Position numbers and translations under genes: made by a program. From Rufibacter sp. XAAS-G3-1 (GTDB taxonomy: Bacteria > Bacteroidota > Bacteroidia > Cytophagales > Hymenobacteraceae): a DNA stretch of 64,000 nucleotides. The notes under the pieces were generated by a model, which worked only from the letters and a program-made list of their open reading frames with translations, made no database searches and was not told the DNA's origin. The stretch lies in assembly GCF_013623775.1 (NCBI RefSeq), contig NZ_JABFAM010000005.1, positions 310,001 to 374,000 of the forward strand. The letters run 5' to 3'. Shown piece after piece: positions 1 to 8,877 of the stretch (position 1 is the stretch's first letter; every line of letters starts with the position of its first letter).

Positions 1-2
1 AC

Positions 3-1382
3 CAGGTAACCACTGAGGCCGGAAAAGACATCACGTTCCTGGATACGCCGGGTCACGAGGCCTTTACCGCCATGCGTGCCCGCGGGGCCAAAGTAACGGA
101 CGTAGTTATCATTGTGGTAGCCGCTGACGATAGTGTGATGCCGCAGACGAAAGAGGCCTTGAACCACGCCCAAGCGGCCGGTTCGCCAATTGTGATTGCC
201 ATCAACAAAGTGGATAAGCCAACCGCTAACCCAGACAAGATCCGTGAGGAACTGGCCCAGTTGAACGTACTGGTGGAAGAGTGGGGTGGTAAATACCAAA
301 GCCAGGAGATCTCGGCCAAGACCGGGCAAGGGATTGACGAGTTGCTGGAGAAAGTATTGCTGGAAGCCGAATTATTGGAGCTGAAAGCGAACCCAGACCG
401 CCGTGCCGTGGGTACCGTGATTGAAGCCGCCCTGGACAAAGGACGTGGCTACGTGGCGACCGTACTGGTACAAACCGGAACGCTGAAAATTGGTGATATT
501 CTGGTAGCAGGCTCGCATTACGGCCGTGTGAAAGCCATGACCGATGTGTTAGGCCGCCGCCATAAGAAAGCCGGTCCATCCATGCCAATCCAAGTATTGG
601 GTATTGACGGGGCGCCGCAAGCCGGCGATAAGTTTGTGGTGATGGAGACAGAGCGTGAAGCCCGCGAGATTGCCGTAAGCCGTCAGCAATTGCAGCGTGA
701 GCAGAGCATGCGAACCAAGAAACACATTACCCTGGATGAGATCGGTCGTCGTTTGGCCATCGGTACGTTCAAGGAACTGAATGTGATTGTACGCGGTGAC
801 GTGGATGGTTCCGTAGAGGCCCTTTCAGACTCCTTACTGAAACTGTCTACCGAAGAGGTACAGGTGAACATCCTTTCCAAAGGCGTAGGTCAGATCTCTG
901 AGTCAGACGTGCTGTTGGCTTCGGCCTCAGATGCGATCATCATTGGTTTCCAGGTGCGTCCGTCTGTGAATGCCCGTAAGCTGGCAGAGAACGAGCAAAT
1001 CGATATCCGTCTGTACTCCATCATCTACAACGCCATCAATGAGCTGAAAGACGCCATGGAAGGTATGTTGGCGCCAACCGTACAAGAGGTGGTAGTTGCC
1101 AACGTAGAAGTACGCGAGGTGTTCAAGATCACCAAGGTGGGAACCATTGCCGGCTGTATGGTCACAGATGGCACCATTACCCGTAACTCCAAGATACGTC
1201 TGGTGCGCGATGGTATTGTGGTACACTCCGGTGAGATCCTGGCCCTGAAACGCTTCAAAGACGATGCCTCAGAAGTGAGACAAGGCTACGAGTGCGGTGT
1301 CAGCATCAAGAACTTCAACGATCTTCAGCAGGGCGACATTATTGAAGCCTACGAAGAGCGTGAGATCAAACGGACGCTGTAA
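3..1382 (+). CDS. infB: Translation initiation factor IF-2, 3' part (5' end outside window)
   Basis: The reading frame is open from the left edge, so the start codon lies outside the window; about 459 C-terminal residues are visible. IF-2 is the GTPase that places fMet-tRNA on the 30S subunit and promotes subunit joining. Visible motifs are the G3 box DTPGHE (positions 42-59), the G4 box NKVD, and SAKTG as G5. The beta-barrel domain II ([14 protein letters not shown]) follows, and then the IF-2-specific domains III and IV ending in the typical [18 protein letters not shown] segment. The missing part would hold the IF-2 N-domain and the P-loop. A clear intrinsic terminator follows 37 bp after the stop. 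Identity is certain; only completeness is limited by the window edge. Confidence 0.98.
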   Translation, partial: QVTTEAGKDITFLDTPGHEAFTAMRARGAKVTDVVIIVVAADDSVMPQTKEALNHAQAAGSPIVIAINKVDKPTANPDKIREELAQLNVLVEEWGGKYQSQEISAKTGQGIDELLEKVLLEAELLELKANPDRRAVGTVIEAALDKGRGYVATVLVQTGTLKIGDILVAGSHYGRVKAMTDVLGRRHKKAGPSMPIQVLGIDGAPQAGDKFVVMETEREAREIAVSRQQLQREQSMRTKKHITLDEIGRRLAIGTFKELNVIVRGDVDGSVEALSDSLLKLSTEEVQVNILSKGVGQISESDVLLASASDAIIIGFQVRPSVNARKLAENEQIDIRLYSIIYNAINELKDAMEGMLAPTVQEVVVANVEVREVFKITKVGTIAGCMVTDGTITRNSKIRLVRDGIVVHSGEILALKRFKDDASEVRQGYECGVSIKNFNDLQQGDIIEAYEEREIKRTL

Positions 1383-1418
1383 TCCAGAAGAGATCAACTG
1401 TTCCTATCAACCAAAGAG

Positions 1419-1447
1419 AGCCCCGCCTGAGAAGGTGGGGCTTTTTT
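1419..1447 (+). terminator. Intrinsic terminator of infB
   Basis: A 10-bp stem (AGCCCCGCCT / AGGTGGGGCT, one G-T pair) with a GAGA loop is followed directly by a run of six T. It lies 37 bp after the infB stop codon. Confidence 0.85.
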
Positions 1448-1882
1448 GTGCTTAGCACCTTAGCCTTTAAGGCTGATTTTCTGAAAAGAGGCCGAAAACA
1501 GCGTGGTGCGCCTTTGAAGAAGGTGGTGGAGAGCAGAACCTATCCTCCACGAGGGGAATTCTTCTACTAGCGTTCTACTACCAGTTCTCTATAGCACGGA
1601 TTTTCGCCGGAGACACCTCACCCCAGTTCCTCCTCCCATCTAAGCTTGTAGGGAAAATTTCTTTTCTTGCTGTTCGGGAGTTCTACTCCTGAACCTGCCT
1701 GCCGGGGAGTTCCACTCCGCGGGGAGCCACGGGTAAAAGAAGGGGAGTGGAACTCCCCGGCAATAGGCTTCTGGAGTGGAACTCCGAAAGAACGGTTTGA
1801 TTCTCTGGAATCTTTTGGAAATAAATAACCGTTCCTTTTTCCTACAAGATGAGCCTCCCACGGAGAGGGGAGCCCCGCTGAT

Positions 1883-1922
1883 GCGTTTCTGGCCTGTTTT
1901 ACTTAAAACAGGCCAGAAACGC
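1883..1922. repeat. GCCTGTTTT-family palindrome, perfect 18-bp arms
   Basis: Arms GCGTTTCTGGCCTGTTTT and its exact reverse complement surround a 4-base loop (ACTT). It is one of the cleanest members of the dispersed family described in the findings. Confidence 0.9.
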
Positions 1923-2180
1923 AGGAACCAAAAGGTAGAGACCAGCCACTGCCTTGTCTCCGGCACGCATTGCTTTCTACGGTTAGTTTTCCCTGCGAGG
2001 GCAGACATCCTTCCCTCAGCGTTTAGGGGCTGGTTTCAGGAAAATGGGCTGGAAACGGCATTGGCGCAGACACTCGGAGGAGCTGCGCGCCCTACGAGGT
2101 CTTTGGAGCGAGCGGCACCAGGTAAGCAGGCCCCAAACGCGAAACCCGGGAGGTCTTCAAGGCCTCATAGGTTTAGAACC

Positions 2181-2253
2181 AATTGGCGCGAGACTTTAGT
2201 CTTGTACCTGGGGATGAAGCGATTCTCCAGACTCGCCGGGAACCACCAGCGCA
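2181..2253 (-). repeat. Composite GAGTCTGGAGA / GAGACTAAAGTCTC repeat, copy A
   Basis: Read on the minus strand it begins TGGTTCCCGGCGAGTCTGG and ends with GACTAAAGTCTCGCGCC. The same layout occurs on the plus strand at 11228-11293 and 27863-27927. Each half is itself a small hairpin. Confidence 0.8.
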
Positions 2254-2345
2254 GAATGGCGGAACAGCGGTTAGTAACTTTCCCCGAATCTCGTTTCGCT
2301 AAGTAGAAGCTGCGTTTTAGGCTTGTTTTCAGTAAAAGAGGGCAT

Positions 2346-2389
2346 AAACAGGAAAGCCTCTTCTAAAAGTAGAAGAGGCTTTCCTGTTT
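2346..2389 (-). terminator. Hairpin downstream of the small secreted protein gene
   Basis: Perfect 19-bp arms (AAACAGGAAAGCCTCTTCT and its complement) surround a 6-base loop. It lies 22 bp beyond the stop codon of the minus-strand gene ending at 2411 and probably terminates it. The strong stem could act in both directions. Confidence 0.75.
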
Positions 2390-2410
2390 ACAAGTCACGG
2401 CTAATAAAGA

Positions 2411-2827
2411 TTAGAAGAGCAGGAACTTGCGGTTGCGTTTGTTCAGGCTCTGCTGGTACATCTTGCCGTTAGGATTATCCTGGTCAATCAACCGTTTAGA
2501 TTTCCGCTGTTTCGCTTTCCGGGTCTTCGCCTTACTCTTATAATCAGTAACGGCAAAGCGGCCTTTACCGGTATCATATTTAATGCCAGGCAAAGCCGCA
2601 TTGGGCTTGGAGGTCATACCGCCGCTGGTTTTGGCAGAGGCTACGGCCTTTTGTTGGTCAAGAAGCATACTGCGATCCATGTTTCCAGCCGCCACTTGGC
2701 CTTTTTTTACGCCATCGGGGCCACGGCGGCTGGTTTTTTTCGCCTTTTGCGCCGTCACTTCAGACGCACTTGCCCCCAGCAGCAGGAGCGTCATGGCAAA
2801 TGCAACGTATCTGAAAAAATTGATCAT
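2411..2827 (-). CDS. Small basic secreted protein of unknown function
   Basis: 138 residues. The N-terminus is a clear signal peptide (MINFFRYVAFAMTLLLLGAS, cleavage probably after TAQ near residue 27). The mature part is very rich in Lys and Arg, especially KSKAKTRKAKQRKSKR near residues 98-113, and has no recognised domain. Its charge and export suggest binding to an anionic partner such as LPS, peptidoglycan or nucleic acid, but that is inference. It stands alone: a long repeat region follows it and the divergent crotonase gene starts about 240 bp upstream. The signal peptide, and a hairpin right after the stop, argue for a real gene rather than a chance frame. Confidence 0.72.
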   Translation of the reverse strand: MINFFRYVAFAMTLLLLGASASEVTAQKAKKTSRRGPDGVKKGQVAAGNMDRSMLLDQQKAVASAKTSGGMTSKPNAALPGIKYDTGKGRFAVTDYKSKAKTRKAKQRKSKRLIDQDNPNGKMYQQSLNKRNRKFLLF

Positions 2828-3014
2828 ATAGAATTGATGCGGAGAGATGTAGGAATATGGGGTGTAACGCTAAACGCAGGTCTACTGTTCCAGAGATGGA
2901 AACTTAAATTTGAGTAAAATATTATACTTTCCTAAGCTTTTTCCCCTAAAAAGCAGAGGTGAAGAGTATTTTTAACGGGTGGGCGGTGAGAGGAACATTC
3001 TGTGTGGATTTCTT

Positions 3015-3022
3015 TATATTTG
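3015..3022 (+). promoter_or_regulatory. Bacteroidota-type -7 box upstream of the crotonase gene
   Basis: TATATTTG matches the TAnnTTTG consensus of Bacteroidota primary-sigma promoters and sits 42 bp before the proposed ATG at 3065. No good TTTG -33 box is seen, so this is tentative. Its position argues against the longer reading frame that would start at 3002. Confidence 0.5.
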
Positions 3023-3064
3023 CGCCTCTTATTTTTGGAAAAACAGACGTTTAGAAAACAGAAC

Positions 3065-3847
3065 ATGGCCCAATACAATAACCTTCTGCTGGAGAACAAA
3101 GGCGGTATTTTGTTTATCACGGTAAATCGTCCTAACAAGATGAATGCCCTCAACATTGAGACGGTAAAGGAAATCAACAACGCCTTTCAGGAAGTGTATG
3201 ATGATACAGAGGTGCGGGGAGTGATCCTGACGGGAAGCGGCGAGAAAGCGTTTGTGGCCGGGGCCGACATCTCTGAGATTGCCGAACTCAACGAGGTGAA
3301 CGGCCGCCGTTTCGCGGAGCGGGGCCAGGAGGTGTTCTCCCTCATTGAGGAGTGCCCTAAGCCCGTGATTGCCGCCGTGAACGGGTTTGCGCTGGGCGGC
3401 GGTTGCGAACTGGCCATGGCCTGCCATATACGGGTAGCCAGCGAGAACGCGCGGTTCGGGCAGCCCGAGGTGAATCTGGGCATTATCCCCGGCTATGGCG
3501 GTACCCAGCGCCTGACCCAATTGGTAGGCAAAGGCAAAGCCATGGAACTGATGATGACCGGCGATATGATCTCGGCCGCCGAGGCCAAGGAGGTAGGATT
3601 GGTGAACCACGTGACTACGCTGGAAGACCTGAACGGCAAGTGCCTGGAGATTATGCAGAAGATTGTCGCCAAAGCCCCGCTGGCGGTTGGCATGATCGTG
3701 GACTGCGTGAATGCCTGGTATGACAAAGAGGAACACGGGTACCAGACTGAGGCCAACTCTTTCAGCCGCTGCTGCGGGTCAGAGGATTTCAAAGAAGGCA
3801 CCTCGGCGTTCTTAGAGAAACGTAAGCCTGTCTTCAAAGGAGAATAA
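3065..3847 (+). CDS. Enoyl-CoA hydratase (crotonase family)
   Basis: 260 residues from the ATG at 3065. An in-frame upstream start at 3002 would overlap the likely promoter. Crotonases hydrate 2-trans-enoyl-CoA to 3-hydroxyacyl-CoA in fatty-acid beta-oxidation. Sequence signs are the first oxyanion-hole segment AFVAGADISE (62-71), the second GFALGGGCELAMA (107-119), and both glutamates used by true hydratases, E115 in GGGCE and E135 in GQPE. IPGYGGTQRL follows as in the mammalian mitochondrial enzyme. With both acidic residues present, a hydratase is more likely than a dehalogenase or isomerase branch. It is monocistronic and ends in a perfect palindrome. The physiological chain length cannot be read from sequence. 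Confidence 0.92.
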   Translation: MAQYNNLLLENKGGILFITVNRPNKMNALNIETVKEINNAFQEVYDDTEVRGVILTGSGEKAFVAGADISEIAELNEVNGRRFAERGQEVFSLIEECPKPVIAAVNGFALGGGCELAMACHIRVASENARFGQPEVNLGIIPGYGGTQRLTQLVGKGKAMELMMTGDMISAAEAKEVGLVNHVTTLEDLNGKCLEIMQKIVAKAPLAVGMIVDCVNAWYDKEEHGYQTEANSFSRCCGSEDFKEGTSAFLEKRKPVFKGE

Positions 3848-3880
3848 TCTTTTTGGCCGCTTCCATTTGTTCCAATCACT

Positions 3881-3938
3881 CAGTTACTCCCGTTTTTAGG
3901 CTGTTTTGCATAAAACAGCCTAAAAACGGGAGTAACTG
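3881..3938. repeat. GCCTGTTTT-family palindrome, perfect 27-bp arms
   Basis: CAGTTACTCCCGTTTTTAGG-CTGTTTT and its exact reverse complement enclose a 4-base loop (GCAT). It is the longest perfect member in the window and starts 34 bp after the crotonase stop codon. Confidence 0.92.
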
Positions 3939-4004
3939 TAAACAGGCAGCTATGTTTCGTTTCTATTCTTATTTGACCATTATCACCTCCGCCTCTAGCC
4001 TAGT

Positions 4005-5504
4005 ATGAGCCTTGCAAAGAAACTGGTAGGGCAAACCGCGGCGTACGGGCTCAGTAGCATTGTAGGCAGGGCCCTCAATTACCTGTTGGTACCCCTCTAT
4101 ACGGGTGTTTTTGAGCGCGAAGAATATGGGGTGGTGACCAAACTCTACGCCATTGTCGCTTTCCTAAACATTGTGTACACCTTCGGGATGGAGACGGCCT
4201 TCTTTAGGTTTGCCAACAAGCCAGGGGTAAACCGGCGGGAACTCTACCATAAGGTGCAGACGCTCATTATGGTCTCTAGCCTTCTTCTAACCGTAGTTAT
4301 TGTCCTCTACGCCTCACCCATTGCGGCGGCCCTGGACTACCCCGGCAGGGAAAAATATATTATCTGGCTAGCCATCACCATGGCCGTAGATGCTGTCTCG
4401 GCCATTCCGTTCGCGCGCTTGCGGTTAGAGAATCAGGCAATTCGCTTTGCTGTTATTCGGCTTACCAATATCTTTCTGGTGATTGGGGGAAACTTGTTTT
4501 TCCTGATTTTCTGCCGACAGGTGTACGAAGGCAAATACCTGGCAGAGCTACGCCCAATAGTGGAGACTATTTACGACCCTGGCCTTGGGGTGGGCTATAT
4601 CTTCCTGGTGAACATGGTGGCCAATTTGCTGTTTATTCCCCTGTTGTGGCGGGAGTTCTCAGATTTTCGGTTTAGGCTGAATCTTGGGGAGATGAAGCCG
4701 ATGGTGGTGTACGCTTTCCCTATTTTAATAATGGGGCTTGCCGGTGCCACCAATGAGATGCTCTCCAGAATCATGCTGGAATACTGGCTGCCCGAAGGCT
4801 TTTACCCGGGGGTAACCACAGACCAAGCATTGGGAGTATTTGGGGCCACCTATAAACTGGCTATTATGATGAGCCTCATGATTCAGGCTTTCCGGTATTC
4901 GGCGGAGCCGTTTTTCTTTTCGCAGGCGCAGGATAAAAATTCCCCCAACACGTTTGCCGTGGTCATGCGGTGGTTTGTGATTGTGTGCGCCTTGGCCTAC
5001 CTGGGCATCAGCGCAAACCTAGACATCTTTCAGTATTTCTTAGGGCAGGAAGAGTACCGCACAGGGTTGGAGATAGTGCCCGTCCTGCTGTTGGCCTATC
5101 TGTTCAACGGGGTGTATTACAACCTTACCGTCTGGTTTAAACTCACAGATAAAACGCATTACGGCACATACATCACCATCTTTGGGGCGGTTGTCACAGT
5201 GGTGGCTAATTACCTGCTTATTCCGGTATTGGGCTACATGGGCAGTGCCATTGCGGCCTTTCTCTGCTATTTTTCTATGTCTGTGGTGTGCTACGTGATT
5301 GGGCAGAAGTATTTTCCGGTGCCGTATCCGTTGAAAGCTATTTTTGGGTACTTGGTTCTGGCTTCTGGCCTTATCTGGCTGGCGTACGCGTGGGAGATGG
5401 AGAATTTCTGGCTTCGGCAGGTGTACCATCTGGGCTTGTGCGGGGTATTTCTGGCCGTGGTTTGGGTGGTGGAAAAACCCATGCAGCGGCAGGTAAAAGG
5501 ATAA
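4005..5504 (+). CDS. Polysaccharide/lipid-linked oligosaccharide flippase (Wzx/MATE-like)
   Basis: 499 residues, almost wholly hydrophobic, with a spacing that fits 12-14 membrane helices. The N-terminus (AKKLVGQTAAYGLSSIVGRA) and the following YLLVPLYTGVFEREEYGVV are typical of the polysaccharide-biosynthesis/MurJ-Wzx exporter superfamily, which moves undecaprenyl-linked saccharides or lipid II across the inner membrane. Charged residues are few and lie in loops. It opens a plus-strand block followed at 19 bp by dut, then a nucleotidyltransferase and envelope proteins, which suits a role in surface-glycan or cell-wall export. The substrate cannot be inferred. MurJ function is possible but not shown. 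Confidence 0.87.
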   Translation: MSLAKKLVGQTAAYGLSSIVGRALNYLLVPLYTGVFEREEYGVVTKLYAIVAFLNIVYTFGMETAFFRFANKPGVNRRELYHKVQTLIMVSSLLLTVVIVLYASPIAAALDYPGREKYIIWLAITMAVDAVSAIPFARLRLENQAIRFAVIRLTNIFLVIGGNLFFLIFCRQVYEGKYLAELRPIVETIYDPGLGVGYIFLVNMVANLLFIPLLWREFSDFRFRLNLGEMKPMVVYAFPILIMGLAGATNEMLSRIMLEYWLPEGFYPGVTTDQALGVFGATYKLAIMMSLMIQAFRYSAEPFFFSQAQDKNSPNTFAVVMRWFVIVCALAYLGISANLDIFQYFLGQEEYRTGLEIVPVLLLAYLFNGVYYNLTVWFKLTDKTHYGTYITIFGAVVTVVANYLLIPVLGYMGSAIAAFLCYFSMSVVCYVIGQKYFPVPYPLKAIFGYLVLASGLIWLAYAWEMENFWLRQVYHLGLCGVFLAVVWVVEKPMQRQVKG

Positions 5505-5523
5505 TTTCCTATATTAGCTGTCT

Positions 5524-5970
5524 ATGACGAGCACCCTTCCTGTTAAAATCATCAATCTGGGCAAGCACCCGCTGCCTGCCTATGCCACCGAGCATTCTGC
5601 CGGGTTAGACCTAAGAGCCAATTTAGAGGCACCGGTGGCCCTGAAGCCTTTGCAGCGTACGCTTATTCCCACGGGGCTTTCCATTGAACTACCCGAGGGA
5701 CACGAGGCGCAGATAAGGCCCCGCAGCGGGCTGGCATTCAAGCACGGCATCTCCATTGTGAACAGCCCCGGCACCATTGACGCCGATTACCGCGGCGAGA
5801 TCAAAGTGCTGCTGGTGAATCTCTCAGACACAGATTTCGTGGTGGAAGACGGCGAACGTATTGCGCAGATGGTCGTAGCTAAATATGAGCGCGTAACGTG
5901 GGAAACCGCAGAAGAACTGACGGAAACCCAACGCGGGGCCGGGGGGTACGGCAGTACCGGGAAACAATAA
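5524..5970 (+). CDS. dut: dUTP diphosphatase (dUTPase)
   Basis: 148 residues, the usual size of the homotrimeric enzyme that splits dUTP to dUMP and pyrophosphate, keeping uracil out of DNA and feeding dTMP synthesis. All five family motifs are visible: AGLDLRA (26-32), RPRSGLA (65-71), the uracil-binding and catalytic loop [10 protein letters not shown] (83-92, with D86 and Y89), the ERIAQMV segment (motif IV), and the flexible C-terminal [10 protein letters not shown] near residues 137-146. The gene begins 19 bp after the flippase gene and is probably cotranscribed with it. Confidence 0.97.
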   Translation: MTSTLPVKIINLGKHPLPAYATEHSAGLDLRANLEAPVALKPLQRTLIPTGLSIELPEGHEAQIRPRSGLAFKHGISIVNSPGTIDADYRGEIKVLLVNLSDTDFVVEDGERIAQMVVAKYERVTWETAEELTETQRGAGGYGSTGKQ

Positions 5971-5983
5971 ATTGACTATCTTC

Positions 5984-6023
5984 GGTTTTTACCCTATTTT
6001 AGGAAAAACAGCCTGAAAACGGG
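5984..6023. repeat. GCCTGTTTT-family palindrome, degenerate
   Basis: CGGTTTTTACCCTATTTT / AAAACAGCCTGAAAACGGG, with several mismatches, lies 14 bp after the dut stop codon. Confidence 0.6.
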
Positions 6024-6097
6024 AAGAATGCATATCTAAAATGCAAGACAGCCGTAGGTAGGCCTTACTTAAGCAACCTTTATAAGACACACACACT

Positions 6098-7105
6098 ATG
6101 AGAATCATTGTACCAATGGCCGGCATGGGCAAGCGTATGCGCCCGCACACCCTCACTGTTCCCAAACCCCTTATTCCTATCGCGGGCAAACCAATTGTAC
6201 AGCGGTTGGTGGAAGATATTGCCAAGGTGTGCCAGGAACCTATTGAAGAAGTAGCCTTTATCATTGGTAACTTCGGGAAAGAAGTAGAGGCGCGCTTGCT
6301 CAAAATTGCCGAGTCTGTTGGTGCCGTAGGTTCCATCCATTACCAGGATAAGCCGCTGGGTACAGCCCACGCCATTCTGTGTGCTGAAAGTGCCTTAAAA
6401 GGCAATGTAGTGGTGGCTTTCGCCGATACCCTCTTCAAAGCAGACTTTAAACTAGATACTTCGGCCGAAGGCACCATCTGGGTGCAGAAAGTGGAAGACC
6501 CGCGTCCGTTTGGCGTGGTGAAACTGAATGAGCAGGGACAAATCACGGAGTTTGTGGAAAAACCACAGGACTTCGTGTCTGACCTGGCCATTATTGGTAT
6601 CTATTACTTCAAAGACGGCGAGTACCTGCGCAGTGAGTTGCAGTACCTGCTGGACAATGACATCAAAGACAAAGGCGAGTACCAGATCACCAATGCGCTG
6701 GAGAACATGAAGAGCAAAGGCTCGGTGTTCATTCCCGGCCAAATCTCTGAGTGGCTGGACTGCGGAAACAAAGATTCTACCGTATTCACCAACCAGCGCT
6801 ACCTGGAGTACATCAAAGACGAAGAAGGTTTGGTGTCTGCCAGCGCGCAAGTGAACAACAGCGTGATCATTCCGCCGGTATATTTGGGCGAAAACGTGGT
6901 GCTGAACAATTCAGTGGTAGGGCCGCACGTTTCCATTGGGAACAACACGCAGGTGTCGGGCTCCGTGATCAGTAACTCCATTGTGCAGGAAAGCAGCAAG
7001 GTAAGCCATGCGCACATAGCTAACTCAATGGTAGGGAATTACGTTGTATACGAAGGGGTGCCTTCAGACCTGAGCTTAGGCGATTACAATACCCTGCGTG
7101 GCTAG
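6098..7105 (+). CDS. Sugar-1-phosphate nucleotidyltransferase with left-handed beta-helix tail
   Basis: 335 residues. The N-terminus has the nucleotidyltransferase signature (PMAGMGKRMRPHTLTVPKPL, residues 6-25), with G, R and K residues that bind the NTP phosphates. Further on come ALKGNVVVAFADTLF, which resembles the metal-binding Asp segment, and the sugar-site FVEKP. The last 90 or so residues carry hexapeptide-type repeats (VIIPPVYLGENVVLNNSVVG, then HVSIGNNTQVSG) that form a left-handed beta-helix. Such proteins activate glucose-1-phosphate or mannose-1-phosphate to UDP-, dTDP- or GDP-sugars for surface polysaccharides. The exact nucleotide and sugar cannot be assigned. It sits between dut and a TPR protein in the envelope block. 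Confidence 0.88.
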   Translation: MRIIVPMAGMGKRMRPHTLTVPKPLIPIAGKPIVQRLVEDIAKVCQEPIEEVAFIIGNFGKEVEARLLKIAESVGAVGSIHYQDKPLGTAHAILCAESALKGNVVVAFADTLFKADFKLDTSAEGTIWVQKVEDPRPFGVVKLNEQGQITEFVEKPQDFVSDLAIIGIYYFKDGEYLRSELQYLLDNDIKDKGEYQITNALENMKSKGSVFIPGQISEWLDCGNKDSTVFTNQRYLEYIKDEEGLVSASAQVNNSVIIPPVYLGENVVLNNSVVGPHVSIGNNTQVSGSVISNSIVQESSKVSHAHIANSMVGNYVVYEGVPSDLSLGDYNTLRG

Positions 7106-7119
7106 ACCGGATTAATTTT

Positions 7120-8877
7120 ATGTTGAAAAGAGGACTCACGATAGTGGCCGTTTTGTGCGGGTTGGTGGCAGCGGGAGAAAGAAGCTATGCCCAGTCTGAG
7201 CGCAAAAAAGAGAAACCCACGTCCCCCGAAACCACCGGGGAACCTTCTCTGACCTTAAGCCCGCAGGAGCAGCAGCTAAGTGAGTCCTATTTTGTGGAAG
7301 GCATGAAGTTTTTCGTGTTGGAAGAGTACCCCAAGGCGCTAGACCGGTTCCAACGGACTTACGCCATCAGCCCGAACAACGCCGCCGTCAACTATAAATT
7401 AGCCGAAACCAGTTTGTTGCTGGGCAACGTGCGGGGTGCCCTGCCCTTCGCGAAAGCGGCGCTGGAACTAGAGCCCAAAAACAGGTATTACCATCTGCTA
7501 CTGGCCCAGATCTATACCAACCAGCAGGAGTATGATGAGGCTATCAAAGTCTATGCCCGCCTAACCCAAGAACTGCCCAACACCGAACAGTACCTCTTTA
7601 ACCTGACGGATCTCTATCTCTCCAAAAACCGTTTAGACGACGCTTTGCGGACGTTAGGCCAGATTGAAGAGAAGTACGGGCTCATTGAAGAGATTTCCTT
7701 TAAAAAGCAGCAGATTTACCTCAAGCAGAACAACCTGGTAAAAGCCCTGCAAGAAGGGGAAAACCTGATTTCCTCTAAACCAGAAGAAGTACGCTATTTA
7801 TTGGCCCAGGCCGAGATTCTGGCCGCCAACAAGAAGTTTGCCGATGCCATAACCGTCACCCAGAAAGCCTTACGGGTAGCCCCAGACAATGCCTACGGCC
7901 GACTTATGCTCGCGGATCTTCTGCAACAGCAAGGCAAAACCGCTGAGGCCGATGCCCAACTGGAACTCGCCTTCGGGAACCCTAGCCTGGACATTGATTC
8001 CAAGGTGAAGATCCTGGTGGACTACATCCGGCGGTTACCCAATGAGAAAGTGGCGGCGCAAGCCATCAAATTAGCCGAACTGACCACCAAAGCGCACCCG
8101 CGCGAAGCCAAGGCCTTCGCCGTAGCCGGCGATATCTTTGTGAATGCCGGGCGTAAGTTGCCGGCGCGTGACCATTACGTGAAAGCAGTCGCTTTAGACC
8201 CCGGGCATTACAAAATCTGGCAACAGATAGTGTTACTGGACGGCGAGATGAACCAGAACGACTCCCTCATTGCCCATTCTGAACGGGCACTGGAGTTTTT
8301 CCCTAACCAGCCTATGTTCTGGTTCTACAACGGCACGGCGCACCTCATCAACAAAAACTACCCCAAAGCTACCAAGTCATTGGAGTATGGCCGTCGGCTG
8401 GCCGGGAATAACAGGGAGCTACAATTACAGTTCAATCTCCAATTAGGCGATGCCTATCATTCACAGGAGCAGTATGCACTGTCTGACCAGGCGTATGAGG
8501 CTGCCTTAGCCATAGAGCCTACCAACCCCCATGCCTTAAACAATTACAGTTATTTCCTGTCTATAAGAGGGCAGAACCTGGCCAAAGCGAAAGCCATGGC
8601 GGGCACCCTGGTCGCGCAGTTTCCAGATAATCCTACGTACTTAGATACGTACGCGTGGGTCTTGTACAAACTGAAAGAATACCAGGAGGCAAAGCGGTTA
8701 CTGGAGAAAGCGGTAGCGGCTTCTTCAGACGCCACCATTATTGAACACTACGGCGATGTACTCTACCAACTGGGGCAGCGCGACTTGGCCCTCAAACAAT
8801 GGGTACGGGCGAACCAGGTAGGCGGTGCCTCAGAGGGCATCAGCAAAAAGATCAAAGACAAGAAACTATATGAATAG
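7120..8877 (+). CDS. Exported TPR-repeat protein
   Basis: 585 residues with an N-terminal signal peptide (MLKRGLTIVAVLCGLVAAGE, cleavage near YAQ at 25), so it acts in the periplasm or at the outer membrane. From about residue 55 it is built of many tetratricopeptide repeats, recognisable as pairs of helices with A-x-x-x-Y/F-x-x-A-L spacing, for example EEYPKALDRFQRTYAISPNN. TPR superhelices hold protein complexes together. It starts 14 bp after the nucleotidyltransferase, and its last codons overlap the start of the DUF4292 lipoprotein gene by 8 bp, so the two products are translationally linked and may work together in envelope assembly. No enzyme motif is present. Confidence 0.85.
   Translation: MLKRGLTIVAVLCGLVAAGERSYAQSERKKEKPTSPETTGEPSLTLSPQEQQLSESYFVEGMKFFVLEEYPKALDRFQRTYAISPNNAAVNYKLAETSLLLGNVRGALPFAKAALELEPKNRYYHLLLAQIYTNQQEYDEAIKVYARLTQELPNTEQYLFNLTDLYLSKNRLDDALRTLGQIEEKYGLIEEISFKKQQIYLKQNNLVKALQEGENLISSKPEEVRYLLAQAEILAANKKFADAITVTQKALRVAPDNAYGRLMLADLLQQQGKTAEADAQLELAFGNPSLDIDSKVKILVDYIRRLPNEKVAAQAIKLAELTTKAHPREAKAFAVAGDIFVNAGRKLPARDHYVKAVALDPGHYKIWQQIVLLDGEMNQNDSLIAHSERALEFFPNQPMFWFYNGTAHLINKNYPKATKSLEYGRRLAGNNRELQLQFNLQLGDAYHSQEQYALSDQAYEAALAIEPTNPHALNNYSYFLSIRGQNLAKAKAMAGTLVAQFPDNPTYLDTYAWVLYKLKEYQEAKRLLEKAVAASSDATIIEHYGDVLYQLGQRDLALKQWVRANQVGGASEGISKKIKDKKLYE

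Larger units (their letters stand above)
1448..2345. other. Repeat-rich region without genes
   Basis: About 900 bp with no credible gene. Reading frames here run through palindromes and show no family-like sequence. It holds four members of the GCCTGTTTT palindrome family (about 1468-1503, 1883-1922, 2019-2057, 2312-2351). It also carries minus-oriented copies of two further repeats shared with the deserts near 11.2 and 27.4-28 kb: the GAGTCTGGAGA/GAGACTAAAGTCTCG element (2181-2253, with a related AAACCT/AGGTTT module at about 2140-2178) and the AAAGACCTCGTAG...CGAGTGTCTGCGCC element (about 2065-2112). It looks like an accumulation site for small repeats. Confidence 0.7.

Noticed and set aside
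1883-1922. Idea that the GCCTGTTTT palindromes form a CRISPR array
   Set aside because: They are dispersed kilobases apart, are self-complementary over their length and are not regularly spaced; no cas genes are present.
1776-2306. 176-residue open frame in the first desert
   Set aside because: It crosses a perfect palindrome and several repeats, has no domain-like sequence, and its frame exists because repeats are GC-rich; no promoter or start context supports it.
3881-3938. Idea that the palindromes are ordinary rho-independent terminators
   Set aside because: Many lack a T tract after the stem, have T/A-rich stems and occur where separate clear terminators also exist (for example 11138-11181, 39357-39389). 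They may still slow or end transcripts, but as a family they behave as a dispersed repeat.
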